Positions 1-8,944 of a stretch of DNA of 64,000 nt are shown here, piece after piece (position 1 is the stretch's first letter; the number at the start of each line of letters is the position of its first letter). The translations under genes and the position numbers were made by a program. The notes below the pieces were generated by a model. It was given only the letters and a program-made list of their open reading frames with translations. It did not search any database and was not told the DNA's origin. Source of the DNA: Herbaspirillum sp. ST 5-3 (lineage in GTDB: Bacteria; Pseudomonadota; Gammaproteobacteria; Burkholderiales; Burkholderiaceae_D); the NCBI RefSeq assembly GCF_004804275.1, contig NZ_STGI01000018.1, forward strand, positions 41,632 to 105,631, given 5' to 3'.

Positions 1-1
1 C

Positions 2-1186
2 TGCATTCTCGCCACCAACACCTCCTCGATTTCCGTCACCGCGCTCGCCGCCAACCTGCGCCTGCCGGGCCGCTTCGCCGGCATGCATTTCTTCAATCCG
101 GTGCCGCTGATGGCGCTGGTGGAAGTCATCAGCGGACTGGCGACCGATCCGCACGTTGCGCAAACAATCTACGCGACCGCCTCCGCCTGGGGCAAGAGCC
201 CGGTCTACGCGCGCTCGACGCCCGGCTTCATTGTCAATCGCGTGGCGCGTCCCTATTACGCCGAAGCGCTGCGCCTGCTGAACGAGCAGGCCGGCGAACC
301 GGCCACCATCGACGCCATCCTGCGCGAAGCCGGCGGATTTCGCATGGGGCCCTTCGAGCTGATGGACCTGATCGGCCACGATGTGAATTTCGCGGTCACG
401 CAATCGGTGTTCCAGGCCTACTTCAACGATCCGCGCTTCACGCCCTCGCTGGTGCAGCAGGAACTGGTCAACGGCGGTTTTCTCGGGCGCAAATCGGGCC
501 GCGGCTTTTACCGCTACGGCGATGACAGCACGCCGCCCGCGCCGCACACCGAAGCGCAAGCGGACGCGCCGCAGCAAGTGACGGTAAAGAGTTCCGGGCT
601 GGTCGCCGAGGCGATCGCATCGCGTGCGGCCGCTGCCTGCGTGACGGTGACGCGCATGTTGGGATCGCAGGAAGACGACGCCCTGCTGGAATGCGGCGGC
701 GCGGTGCTCTATCTGACCGACGGCCGCAGCGCGACGCAACGCGCCGCCGACAACGGCATCGCGAACACCGTTCTGCTCGACCTTGCGCTCGACTACACGA
801 AGGCGACAAGGGCAGCCTTGTGCCCGGCCGACCAGTGCACGCCCGAGGCCTATCGCGCCGTCGTCGGCCTGCTGCAGGCATGCGGCTTCAAGGTATCGCG
901 CCTGGGCGACGTGCCCGGCATGGCGGTGATGCGCACCGTGGCGATGCTGGCCAATGAAGCGGCCGATGCGGTCAACCAGGACGTGTGCGATGCGGCGGCG
1001 GCCGACACCGCGATGCTCAAGGGCGTCAATTATCCGCGCGGACCGCTTGCCTGGGCCGACACGATCGGCTTGCATTACCTGATGCGCGTGCTGGGCAACC
1101 TGGGGCGCAGCTATGGCGAAGACCGCTATCGCATTTCGCCGCTGATCCTGCGCAAGGTGTGGAACGGCAGCGTGTTTCATGGCTGA
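2..1186 (+). CDS. paaH: 3-hydroxyacyl-CoA dehydrogenase, PaaH type (5' truncated by window edge)
   Basis: NAD-dependent oxidation of a 3-hydroxyacyl-CoA to the 3-oxoacyl-CoA; in phenylacetate catabolism this yields the beta-ketoadipyl-CoA type substrate used by the downstream thiolase. The reading frame is open from base 2, so the gene begins before the window and most of the N-terminal Rossmann NAD-binding part is missing. Visible signatures are the HFFNPVP motif just after base 83, the GFIVNRVARPYYAEAL segment and the MGPFELMDLIGHD segment of the first C-terminal dimerisation domain, followed by a second C-terminal repeat near the end. It lies 53 bp upstream of the thiolase gene in the same direction, which supports one operon. 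The ATG at 83 is internal, not a start. Family assignment is firm; the exact acyl-CoA substrate is inferred from the neighbour. Confidence 0.9.
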   Translation, partial: CILATNTSSISVTALAANLRLPGRFAGMHFFNPVPLMALVEVISGLATDPHVAQTIYATASAWGKSPVYARSTPGFIVNRVARPYYAEALRLLNEQAGEPATIDAILREAGGFRMGPFELMDLIGHDVNFAVTQSVFQAYFNDPRFTPSLVQQELVNGGFLGRKSGRGFYRYGDDSTPPAPHTEAQADAPQQVTVKSSGLVAEAIASRAAAACVTVTRMLGSQEDDALLECGGAVLYLTDGRSATQRAADNGIANTVLLDLALDYTKATRAALCPADQCTPEAYRAVVGLLQACGFKVSRLGDVPGMAVMRTVAMLANEAADAVNQDVCDAAAADTAMLKGVNYPRGPLAWADTIGLHYLMRVLGNLGRSYGEDRYRISPLILRKVWNGSVFHG

Positions 1187-1239
1187 CGTCCGCAGCCGCC
1201 GAGCGGACGAGCCGAACCATTACTATCGAGGAAAACAAC

Positions 1240-2445
1240 ATGACTGAAGCCTTCATTTGCGACGCCATCCGTACGCCCTTCGGCCGCTACGGCGGCGCGC
1301 TGGCGCAAGTGCGTGCCGACGACCTGGCAGCGATTCCGATCCGGGCGCTGATGGAGCGCCATGCGGGCGTGGACTGGGCGGCGCTGGACGATGTCGCTTA
1401 CGGCTGCGCCAACCAGGCCGGCGAAGACAACCGCAACGTCGGCCGCATGGCCGCCTTGCTGGCCGGTCTGCCGGAAAGCGTTCCGGCCAACACCATCAAC
1501 CGCCTGTGCGGATCGAGCATGGACGCGGTAGGCAGCGCGGCGCGCGCCATCAAGTCGGGCGAGACATCGCTGATGATCGCCGGCGGCGTGGAAAGCATGA
1601 CGCGCGCGCCCTTTGTCATGGGCAAGGCCGACAGTGCGTTCTCGCGCAGCGCGAAGATCGAGGACACCACCATCGGCTGGCGCTTCGTCAATGCGCTGAT
1701 GAAGGCGAAGTACGGCGTCGACAGCATGCCGGAGACGGCGGAAAACGTCGCGCGCGAATTCGGCATTGCACGCGCCGATCAGGACGGTGTGGCGATCAGG
1801 AGCCAGCAGCGCTGGGCAGCGGCCAATGCGGCCGGCTTCTTCCGGAACGAAATCGTGCCGGTCACCATTCCGCAGAAGAAGGGCGAGCCGAAGGTGTTTG
1901 CCGTCGACGAGCATCCGCGCCCCGACACCACGCTGGAAGCCCTGGCGAAACTGAAGGGTGTGGTCAGCCCCGACGGCAGCGTCACCGCCGGCAATGCCTC
2001 CGGCGTGAACGACGGTGCCTGCGCGCTGCTGCTGGCATCGGAAGCCGCCGCCGGCCGCCACGGCCTGACGCCGCGTGCGCGCATCCTCGGCATGGCGACC
2101 GCCGGCGTGGCGCCGCGCATCATGGGTTTCGGCCCGTCGCCCGCCTCGAAAAAGGTTTTGGCCCTGACCGGCCTGCGCATCGATCAGATGGATGTCATCG
2201 AACTCAACGAAGCCTTCGCCGCACAGGCGCTCGCCGTCACGCGCGATCTCGGCCTCGCCGACGATGCCGCGCAGGTCAACCCCAACGGCGGCGCCATCGC
2301 GATCGGCCATCCGCTCGGCGCATCCGGCGCGCGCCTGGTCACCACGGCGCTCAACCAGCTGGAACGCACCAGGAGCCGCTATGCGCTGTGCACCATGTGC
2401 ATCGGCGTGGGGCAGGGCATCGCGCTGATCATCGAGCGCGTGTGA
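1240..2445 (+). CDS. pcaF: 3-oxoadipyl-CoA thiolase
   Basis: Thiolytic cleavage of 3-oxoadipyl-CoA to succinyl-CoA and acetyl-CoA, the last step of the beta-ketoadipate and phenylacetate routes (also called PaaE or PaaJ in paa clusters). The 401-residue length is typical. The nucleophilic cysteine is Cys90 in [11 protein letters not shown]. The [10 protein letters not shown] histidine motif and the second cysteine motif [10 protein letters not shown] lie close to the C terminus. The start at 1240 follows a short AG-rich leader (gaggaaaacaac). It is co-directional with the paaH-like gene. After its stop there is a 140-bp gap with a promoter-like sequence for the next gene, so the operon probably ends here. 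Confidence 0.93.
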   Translation: MTEAFICDAIRTPFGRYGGALAQVRADDLAAIPIRALMERHAGVDWAALDDVAYGCANQAGEDNRNVGRMAALLAGLPESVPANTINRLCGSSMDAVGSAARAIKSGETSLMIAGGVESMTRAPFVMGKADSAFSRSAKIEDTTIGWRFVNALMKAKYGVDSMPETAENVAREFGIARADQDGVAIRSQQRWAAANAAGFFRNEIVPVTIPQKKGEPKVFAVDEHPRPDTTLEALAKLKGVVSPDGSVTAGNASGVNDGACALLLASEAAAGRHGLTPRARILGMATAGVAPRIMGFGPSPASKKVLALTGLRIDQMDVIELNEAFAAQALAVTRDLGLADDAAQVNPNGGAIAIGHPLGASGARLVTTALNQLERTRSRYALCTMCIGVGQGIALIIERV

Positions 2446-2525
2446 GTCGCGCGGAAGGTGCGGCCAAGGTGCGGTTCCCGTCGATCCGGTTTTCGCGAAT
2501 TTCCAACAAAGTGCGGGAAACAAGT

Positions 2526-2555
2526 GTGACAGCGGATCAATCGCGGGGCTACAAT
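2526..2555 (+). promoter_or_regulatory. Possible sigma70 promoter of the diguanylate cyclase gene
   Basis: A GTGACA hexamer at 2526-2531 and a TACAAT hexamer at 2550-2555 are separated by 18 bp and lie about 30 bp before the coding region. The -10 is close to consensus and the -35 is weak. This is a sequence match only. Confidence 0.35.
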
Positions 2556-2586
2556 CTCTTTCAAATCGGATAGATTGGAGTGCGAC

Positions 2587-3696
2587 TTGTCACAATCGCA
2601 GCCCCGTGATATTGCGTCTGCCCAGCGACTGAGGCTCGTCCGGACACTGCTTGCCATCGGTTTCTATGTGCTGTGCGACGTCGTCATGGCGTTTTGCGCC
2701 TGGTACGGCCTGTATCCGCTGTTCCCCTTGGCCGGGTATTCCATCGGCGTCGTCGCGGTGTCCGCCACCTTCCTTGCGCTCATCCGCTCCGGATGGAACC
2801 TGCGATTCAACGATCCAAGCATGACCAAGGCGCAGACCATCGGTTCGATCCTCCTGTGCAGTTACACCATCATCTATGCCGGCCCGCTGCGCGGCACCTT
2901 CATCTATGCGTATGTCATCAGCATCATGTTCGCCGGCATGCATCTCTCGTTCCGGCAACTGATCCATCTTGCGCTGCTGCCGCTGACCCTGTTCCCCTTC
3001 ATCGTCGCGCTCGCTTCCCGCTATGACCCGGCAGGCGTCGACTGGCGCATCGAGTTCGTGCACTGGATCACGCTGTGGGTGATCCTGGGATTCACCACCA
3101 TGTTGACCGGCTCGCTGAGCCAGTTGCGGGCAAGCCTGAAAGCCAGCAATGCGGAACTGAAAGCGGCACTGGCGCGGCTGACCGAAATGGCCGAGCGCGA
3201 TGCGCTGACCGGGCTGTACAACCGGCGCTACCTGCTCGACATGCTGCACCGGGAGAAGAACAGGGCGGAACGCAGCAATGGCAGCTTCTGCGTGTGCGTC
3301 ATCGATATCGATCATTTCAAGCGCATCAACGACACCTGGGGCCACGGCGGGGGCGACATCGTGTTGCGCGCCTTCGCCGGACTGGCCGCACGCTGCATCC
3401 GGTCGACCGATCTGCTGGGCCGATGGGGCGGGGAGGAATTCCTGCTGATTCTGCCGGAAACCTCGATCGCCGTTGCCGAGTCCTGCATCCTGCGCATACA
3501 GCGCGAGCTGGCGCATGTCGAATTCGCCGCTCTTGAACCGGATTTCCGCGTCACCGTTTCTGCCGGCGTTGCACCCTACGTCCCGAGCCAGACCATGGAC
3601 GAACTGATCGACAACGCCGATCAGGCGATGTACGCAGCCAAGCGCGCCGGCCGCAACCGCGTGGTCAAGGCCGACGAGCAAGCCTGCGTGAAATGA
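2587..3696 (+). CDS. Membrane-bound diguanylate cyclase (GGDEF)
   Basis: Makes cyclic di-GMP from two GTP. The first half holds about six hydrophobic segments, a MASE2-like membrane sensor region. A short coiled linker follows, then a C-terminal GGDEF domain beginning near ERDALTGLYNRR. The active site reads GGEEF (residues about 281-285). An RSTD sequence five residues upstream fits the RxxD product-inhibition I-site, so the enzyme is probably active and feedback controlled. I chose the TTG at 2587 because GGAG sits at 2577-2580, six bases upstream; a longer in-frame TTG at 2575 has no such site. The gene stands alone between the thiolase and a SagB-type gene. The signal it senses is unknown. 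Confidence 0.85.
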   Translation: MSQSQPRDIASAQRLRLVRTLLAIGFYVLCDVVMAFCAWYGLYPLFPLAGYSIGVVAVSATFLALIRSGWNLRFNDPSMTKAQTIGSILLCSYTIIYAGPLRGTFIYAYVISIMFAGMHLSFRQLIHLALLPLTLFPFIVALASRYDPAGVDWRIEFVHWITLWVILGFTTMLTGSLSQLRASLKASNAELKAALARLTEMAERDALTGLYNRRYLLDMLHREKNRAERSNGSFCVCVIDIDHFKRINDTWGHGGGDIVLRAFAGLAARCIRSTDLLGRWGGEEFLLILPETSIAVAESCILRIQRELAHVEFAALEPDFRVTVSAGVAPYVPSQTMDELIDNADQAMYAAKRAGRNRVVKADEQACVK

Positions 3697-3768
3697 TCTG
3701 GCGCAGCATGCGTTGCGCTTTGTCCGGCTAGAATTTCCTGCAGGTCCACCCTTGCCAAGGCACCAATC

Positions 3769-5313
3769 ATGCCGCCAAAGCTCATCCGGGCACTTTTTTC
3801 GCTGCTGATGCGCATCGCCTTGGGCGCCGGAAAGATGATCGCCATTCTCGCCGTGCCGGGTGTCGCATGCCTGCCCGGAGCGTTGTACGGTGCCGACCTG
3901 CCGTACGACGAGGCAAAAGCCGCGTCGGTGGATGCGGTGATCCGGTACCACGCGCTGTCATCCAGTTCCCGCAACAGCATGATCAAGCCTGCCCCGGCGG
4001 TGGAATGGGGCGCGGCTCCTCCGCCCTTCAAGAATTATCCGGGCGCAAGCCATGTCGCACTGGAGCGAAGAGCGGCCGGCGCGCGTGGCTTGAGCGACGC
4101 GCTGCGCAGCCCCGCCCCGCACAAGCAGCGCCTGCGGCGCGACGAGCTGGGCGAGATGCTGTACCTGTCGGCCGGCGTGACCGGGCGGCGAGAGGGTAAC
4201 GCATTGCGCGCCGCACCCTCCGCCGGCGGACTGTACCCGATTGAACTGTACGTCGTGGCACGCGCAGTCGATGGTCTCCCGGCCGGCTTGTATCACTACG
4301 ATCCCGAGCATCATCGTCTCGATACGCTGGGCGCCGCACCGACGCACTTCGGCGCACCCGATTCGGAAGGCGCCGATGCCGTGGTGCTGCTCAGCGCCGT
4401 GTTCCGCCGCACCGGCAACAAGTATCGCGACCGTGCCTACCGTCTTGCGGTGGCGGACGCCGGCCACCTGCTGGAAAACCTGCGGCTGGCAGCGCACCAG
4501 GCCGGCATGCAGGCGAGGCCGCTCGCGCAATTCGACGACGCGCTCGCCGCCAGGGCGCTTGGCATCGACGGCGTCGAGGAGGGCGTGCTTGCCGTCATGC
4601 ACCTGCGGCAGGCGGCAGATGCGCAGCCTGCAGACGTACGGTCGCCAGCGCATTTCATCCCGGCGCCGGTGCCGGAGAGCACGGCGATCGGCATCACCGG
4701 CATGGTGCAAGGCGCGACTTCCTTGCGCCTTGTGCCGGAAGAGAAGCAAGCGGGAGCCATCGCATTGCCGCCTCCGCTTCCCGCCACGCAAGACCTGCGT
4801 GAAATCATCGCCCGTCGCCGCAGCACGCGCCGCTTCCTCGCTGAACCGGTGCCGCTGGCCATGCTGTCCTCGATGCTGGCCGACATGGCCTTGCCGCCGC
4901 TACTATCGGATGCGATCAATATTCATCTCATCGTCAACCGTGTTGCAGGATTGCCCGCGGGCGTCTACCGCTATGTTCCCGGCCATGCGCTGGCACCGGT
5001 GCGCCAGGGCGATTTCGCCGCCGCCGCGCAATCGGCCGCCTTGTCGCAGCCGGTGATCGGCAATGCCGCCGTGGTGCTGGTGCTGTCGGCCGATCGTGAA
5101 CGCATGCTGGCGCAGGGGCCGCGCGGCTATCGCCATGCCTATCTCGAAGCGGGCATGCTCGGCGAACGCTGGCTGCTCGGCGCCGTCGCGCGCGGACTGG
5201 CGGCTTGCCCGGTCGGTGCGTTTTACGATGATGAAGCCGCGGCGCTGGTCGGCGTGGATGCGCAGCGCGAATGGGTGCTGCATTTTGCCGCGCTGGGGAA
5301 GGCGGAGAAATAG
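3769..5313 (+). CDS. SagB-type nitroreductase-family dehydrogenase (two tandem domains)
   Basis: A 514-residue flavin-dependent protein of the SagB/ThcOx branch of the nitroreductase superfamily. Two nitroreductase-like modules are visible: one around residues 110-290 (starting near the APHKQRLRRDELGEMLYLSAG stretch and the SAGGLYPIELYVVA motif) and one around 345-510 (starting EIIARRRSTRRFL and ending with ACPVGAFYDDEAA). The first 45 residues are hydrophobic, which suggests a membrane anchor or an exported protein. Classical SagB oxidises azolines in ribosomal peptide toxins beside cyclodehydratase genes; no cyclodehydratase or precursor peptide is visible here, so a peptide-modification role is not supported. 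The start follows AAGG nine bases upstream. The substrate is unknown. Confidence 0.75.
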   Translation: MPPKLIRALFSLLMRIALGAGKMIAILAVPGVACLPGALYGADLPYDEAKAASVDAVIRYHALSSSSRNSMIKPAPAVEWGAAPPPFKNYPGASHVALERRAAGARGLSDALRSPAPHKQRLRRDELGEMLYLSAGVTGRREGNALRAAPSAGGLYPIELYVVARAVDGLPAGLYHYDPEHHRLDTLGAAPTHFGAPDSEGADAVVLLSAVFRRTGNKYRDRAYRLAVADAGHLLENLRLAAHQAGMQARPLAQFDDALAARALGIDGVEEGVLAVMHLRQAADAQPADVRSPAHFIPAPVPESTAIGITGMVQGATSLRLVPEEKQAGAIALPPPLPATQDLREIIARRRSTRRFLAEPVPLAMLSSMLADMALPPLLSDAINIHLIVNRVAGLPAGVYRYVPGHALAPVRQGDFAAAAQSAALSQPVIGNAAVVLVLSADRERMLAQGPRGYRHAYLEAGMLGERWLLGAVARGLAACPVGAFYDDEAAALVGVDAQREWVLHFAALGKAEK

Positions 5314-5320
5314 CGCTCGT

Positions 5321-6532
5321 TCATTCGGCCATCGTCTCGAACCCGGCACGCGTCATGCGCACGCCTTGCATCGCTTGCGGCAGGGCCTGGGCTTCCGGCC
5401 GATGCGGGTCGATGAACAGGTCGCCGAGGTTGGTATCCGACGATTTCCCCAGCAGCGACGCGCCGCCGCCGTCGATGCGGCCGGCCAGCCAGGCGTCCGC
5501 CACTTCCCGTCCGAGTTCCTTCAAATGCTGCAGGAAGGCCAGCGCCGTGTTGCTCTTGCTCGCCACGCCGTAGCCTGCCATGTCCGCATGCGGCGGAATG
5601 TAGTGCATCAGGATTTCCTTCTTGTTGTACAGCTTGCCGCCGGCCTGCCTGGCATAAGCCTCGGGCGGCACCTGGCGCAGCAGTTCGTTGACCTCGTTGA
5701 TGCGCTTGATCTCGGCGATCAGCGAGGCATTGAAGGTGATCTCGTTCATGCGGTCGATGATTTCCCAGGCCGTATCCGGCGGCATCTCGGACTTCGCCGC
5801 GACGATGGGGTTGACGCCGACGATGACCATGTCGCGCGTTGCCTGCTTGTGATGCTCGATCAGCGGCGCCAGCGCGGGGTCGGCGACATAGCCGCCATCC
5901 CAGTAGTACTCGCCGTCGATCTGGACCGCCCGATCCACCACCGGCAGGCAGGCGGAGGCGAGCAGGTGCGGAATGCCGATTTCCTCCTTCGTGAAGCTCT
6001 TCGGCTGACTGGTGCGCACATTCGTGGCGCAGACATACAGCGCGGGACCGATGCGGCTGTGGTTGAGCACCTCCAGATCGATGCAGTCCGCGATCGCCAG
6101 CGCAATCGGATTCTGTCTCGGTGCGAACGACGACTGATACGGCGAACTGACGAGCGAGAGCGCATTGAGCGCAACCGGCACCGGCAAGCCGTCGATGTTC
6201 CACGAGGGGTGCAGCGGATTGGCGGCGAAGCGGTAGGGGTTCCAGAACAGGTTGCCGAGCGCCGCCACGTCGATCCAGAACTTGTCCAGCAGCGCGCGGG
6301 TATTGGTGCGGCGCGCGGCGGCGTCGAGCGGATGGCCGTTGAGGTCATGCTCCAGCGAGAGGCCGTAGGCCAGCACAGCGGCGATCATCGCGCCGCCGCT
6401 GGTGCCGCTGACGGCGACGATGTCGATGCGCTCCTCCTGCAGCAAGCGGTCGACCACGCCCCACACATATGCGGTGTGCGCGCCACCGCCCTGCAGCGCC
6501 AGCACGATCCTGTTCCTGTTTTGCGTCGCCAT
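5321..6532 (-). CDS. Patatin-like phospholipase (RssA/YchK-like)
   Basis: A 403-residue serine acyl hydrolase. The oxyanion-hole glycine loop LQGGGAHTAYVWG is at residues 13-25. The nucleophile elbow GTSGG is at 43-47 with Ser45. The catalytic aspartate is in YWDGGYVADP at about residue 211, so the Ser-Asp dyad is complete. No signal peptide is visible, so it is cytosolic or peripheral. I chose ATG 6532 because GAAAGG lies about nine bases upstream; the longer starts at 6556 and 6616 have no ribosome site. It converges with the SagB-type gene, the two ends being 7 bp apart. Its lipid substrate cannot be read from sequence. Confidence 0.85.
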   Translation of the reverse strand: MATQNRNRIVLALQGGGAHTAYVWGVVDRLLQEERIDIVAVSGTSGGAMIAAVLAYGLSLEHDLNGHPLDAAARRTNTRALLDKFWIDVAALGNLFWNPYRFAANPLHPSWNIDGLPVPVALNALSLVSSPYQSSFAPRQNPIALAIADCIDLEVLNHSRIGPALYVCATNVRTSQPKSFTKEEIGIPHLLASACLPVVDRAVQIDGEYYWDGGYVADPALAPLIEHHKQATRDMVIVGVNPIVAAKSEMPPDTAWEIIDRMNEITFNASLIAEIKRINEVNELLRQVPPEAYARQAGGKLYNKKEILMHYIPPHADMAGYGVASKSNTALAFLQHLKELGREVADAWLAGRIDGGGASLLGKSSDTNLGDLFIDPHRPEAQALPQAMQGVRMTRAGFETMAE

Positions 6533-6858
6533 GATGGAAGCCTTTCGGGTTGCCATGAGGATGCGCCGCGCCGAAGGCGCGGGCTGGAAACAATGTAATG
6601 AACCGGACATGCGCACGCAAATCCGGATGCATGCCGCGCGACATGCGTCAATAGCGATGGCGCGTGCGGTGCCTGCGCGTAATAAATTCGCCGCAAGCGG
6701 CAGGCGCGATCACGCCGCTTGTTCCTGCAGCGCTGCGTTCTTCCAGAACAGGGATTGCCCGGTCAGGTACTCCATGCCTGCGGTGCTCTGCGTACCAGTC
6801 GTACGCGTGCGTTCCTAGGCCCCATTGGCGGCAGCCAGTGACGGGACGGCGTTCGGTG
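6533..6858. other. Intergenic stretch without recognised features
   Basis: Between the start of the patatin gene and the end of the small lipoprotein gene. I see no credible coding region, no clear terminator and no repeat. It probably holds the promoter of the patatin gene close to 6533. Confidence 0.5.
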
Positions 6859-7146
6859 TCAGGGCGATGCCGGTGTTCCTGCGGGCGGAGCGTCCACTGC
6901 GGACATCACCGGTGCCGGGGACACACTCATGCGGCCCTGCCCGGGCTCTGTTTGAACCGGGGCCACCGGGGCTGCGCTGGTAAGGCTCGGCGAGGATTGC
7001 ACACTGCTCAACTGTGTCTCGGACAGATCGCTTCCGCCGCCGCAGCCGGCGAAGGCAAACAAGGCGGTTGAAGCACAGGCGGCGCGGCGCAGAAAACGCG
7101 ATGACAGACCATGATCGGTTTGCCGAGCCCGGGATGAATTCAGCAT
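6859..7146 (-). CDS. Small predicted lipoprotein
   Basis: A 95-residue protein. It has a basic N terminus (residues 1-25), a hydrophobic segment and a lipobox ending FAFAGC at about residues 30-35, so signal peptidase II would leave a lipid-modified cysteine. The mature part is about 60 residues, starts with a GGG spacer and is rich in Ser, Pro, Ala and Gln, with no recognised domain. The ATG at 7146 has a good GAGGAG ribosome site six bases upstream, which supports expression. It is a lone gene of unknown function; the lipobox and ribosome site are the evidence for it. Confidence 0.6.
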   Translation of the reverse strand: MLNSSRARQTDHGLSSRFLRRAACASTALFAFAGCGGGSDLSETQLSSVQSSPSLTSAAPVAPVQTEPGQGRMSVSPAPVMSAVDAPPAGTPASP

Positions 7147-7331
7147 GAACAACTCCTCAGGAAAGTGACGGTGATGTCACTGTTGGCGCACTGTTGGTGG
7201 ATAGCGCTTGTCTGAGTTTTGACGCGTAGAAATAGTTCCGTAATTAAAAATTCTGGAGAGGCGGCATCCGCTGCCTGCGGTACTGACGGATTGCCAATGA
7301 TAAGCGCGCCATTGAAAGGAGAGCAAGAAGA

Positions 7332-7898
7332 TCAGCTCAGCAGGCGGCTATGCTTGGGCAGTTGTGCGGCGAGATAGTCGTGCTGATCCGCCAACACATT
7401 CCTGCCGCTGAGCAGGTAATGTTCGGCGCGGCAGGGAACATAGGGAACATACAGCAGTGGACGGAAGTGCTGGACCAGCTTGTCGCCCTTTTCCTGGTTG
7501 CAGCGGCGGCAGGCGGTCACGCAATTCATCCAGGTGTCCTTGCCGCCACGCACGCGCGGAAGGATGTGATCGCGCGACAAGTCCTTGTGACTGAAGCGAT
7601 CACCGCAATACGCGCAGGTATAGCGGTCGCGCTTGAACAGCAGGTAGTTCTGGTTGCCGAGCGGGAGTTCGTTGCGCAGCTTGCGCGCCATGTGCTCGCT
7701 GCCGGCAATCGCGATGATCGGCTTGATGGTGATTCTCGACTGCAGTCCCGAGCGCTGGAAGCCGCCACGGAACACCATGCTCAGCCCGCCCAGCTCCCAC
7801 GCGACCTTGCCGGTCGCGTAGTAGATCACTGCGTCTTGCGCCGGAATCCAGCCGAAAGGATTTCCCGCGATATCGAGCGCCAGAATATGGGCAATCAT
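7332..7898 (-). CDS. HNH endonuclease family protein
   Basis: A 188-residue protein with a classic HNH/McrA-like zinc nuclease core in its second half: a CAYC pair around residue 100, the SRDHILPR histidine motif, the MNCVTACRRCN segment with the second CxxC pair, then a QEKG turn. This type nicks or cuts DNA with a metal at the HNH site. The first 80 residues have no recognised domain. The start at 7898 has AGGTG five bases upstream. The gene is alone and is not next to a restriction, phage or homing-intron context, so its biological target is unknown; many stand-alone HNH proteins of this size occur in Burkholderiales chromosomes. Confidence 0.82.
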   Translation of the reverse strand: MIAHILALDIAGNPFGWIPAQDAVIYYATGKVAWELGGLSMVFRGGFQRSGLQSRITIKPIIAIAGSEHMARKLRNELPLGNQNYLLFKRDRYTCAYCGDRFSHKDLSRDHILPRVRGGKDTWMNCVTACRRCNQEKGDKLVQHFRPLLYVPYVPCRAEHYLLSGRNVLADQHDYLAAQLPKHSRLLS

Positions 7899-8656
7899 TG
7901 CATCACCTGTGTTGCATCGTATGAACACCTGTTGTGTGCCGGGAGTGCGTCCCTCTGCCGGATTGCTGAAACGGAGTGCCGCCGGATTTCGACCGGCGTC
8001 TTTCGATCGTGCAGACGCGCACTTGTTTTTCCGGGCCTTTGCAGACCCTGTGCAGACTATAGGCTGATAATAAAACTAAATGTTGACGGAGTGAATGATT
8101 CAGAGTAATTCCGTGTTCCTATCACACATTTTGTGTATGGCGCGCAACTATGGAAAGCGTGTGCGGCCCCTATGCGGAGCGCCGGCCTTTCCCGCACACG
8201 CCACCTGCGGCAAGGTGTTCACCACCTCCACCGGATCCCGCTGCGCCTCCATTACGCTGCGCGGAACCTCCTGTTGGATTCGACAGCAACCGGCCCATCG
8301 GGTTTCCATGCGAGCAAGAAGAGAGCAATTCTGCTGGGCGGCTGTCTTGTGAGAGGGCATAAACGAAACCACGATATCATCACTCACCTCCTTTGCCACC
8401 GCGCGATTTCAGAAGCTCCGAACAGCTTGTGCGCACGGCACGCTGTCAAGGCCGCTCGCAAGAATCGCGAAAACCTCAGCGTGCTCAGGCGTCTGCCCGA
8501 AGCATTGGAAGTGCAACGGTAAGCAACGAAATTTGCAAGCCGGCCTTCGGAAAACGTCCGCCGCTTATCTAAACTCGTCTCGAGCGTACTGGTGGCGGTG
8601 CCATGTTATTGGAAGGCAGTCAACAAATGGCACTATTCGCAAGTTTTATTGTTTTT

Positions 8657-8675
8657 TTGACGTCTTGTACGTCAA
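8657..8675. promoter_or_regulatory. Perfect 7-5-7 palindrome, possible operator
   Basis: TTGACGT, a five-base spacer and ACGTCAA form a perfect inverted repeat in the AT-rich segment upstream of the AraC-type gene. It is preceded by a T-rich run and not followed by one, so it does not look like a terminator for the downstream direction. The binding protein is unknown. Confidence 0.45.
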
Positions 8676-8698
8676 GCACAAATCCGGAATGGGCGTCC

Positions 8699-8712
8699 TT
8701 GATGTATATCAA
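8699..8712. promoter_or_regulatory. FNR/Anr-type box
   Basis: TTGATGTATATCAA is an exact match to the TTGAT-N4-ATCAA consensus of FNR/Anr/Dnr-type oxygen or NO regulators. It lies about 137-150 bp before the GTG at 8849 and about 230 bp before the ATG at 8945 of the regulator gene. A run AAAAATAAAAAA follows. A role in oxygen control of the catabolic regulator is inferred. Confidence 0.5.
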
Positions 8713-8944
8713 AAATAAAAAATGCGGTAATATTTTCGGGTAGTATTTCTGCAGCTGGCGCGGATCATTCTTATAAAGAGCAGGCAAAGACACTGCTCAC
8801 ATCATGCGCGCCGCATAGCGGGGGAGACAGTCTGAGTGATGGATTCGTGTGCCGCACATTTTGTTTGATGTGCAGGGCAGCGAGGGGGATTTCAGCGCGC
8901 TCGGAAAACTGAACCCTACTTGTTCATCATTTATCCAAGACACC

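Larger units (their letters stand above)
7899..8848. other. Long intergenic region ahead of the AraC-type regulator
   Basis: About 950 bp with no convincing gene. The short open frames here have neither good ribosome sites nor recognisable products. The part from 8640 to 8760 is clearly AT-richer than its surroundings and holds two regulatory-looking motifs that are listed separately (a 19-bp palindrome and an FNR-type box). Confidence 0.55.

Noticed and set aside
7332..7898. HNH protein as part of a restriction or phage-defence system
   Set aside because: No methylase, specificity, phage or toxin gene is adjacent; a stand-alone nuclease is the supported reading.
8095..8522. Overlapping short open frames in the region before the AraC-type gene
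   Set aside because: No ribosome site, no family, several frames open at once in GC-rich DNA; treated as non-coding.
8839..8868. Nine-codon upstream frame before the regulator
   Set aside because: It has a purine-rich stretch at 8820 that could serve as ribosome site, but spacing is poor and such short frames arise by chance.
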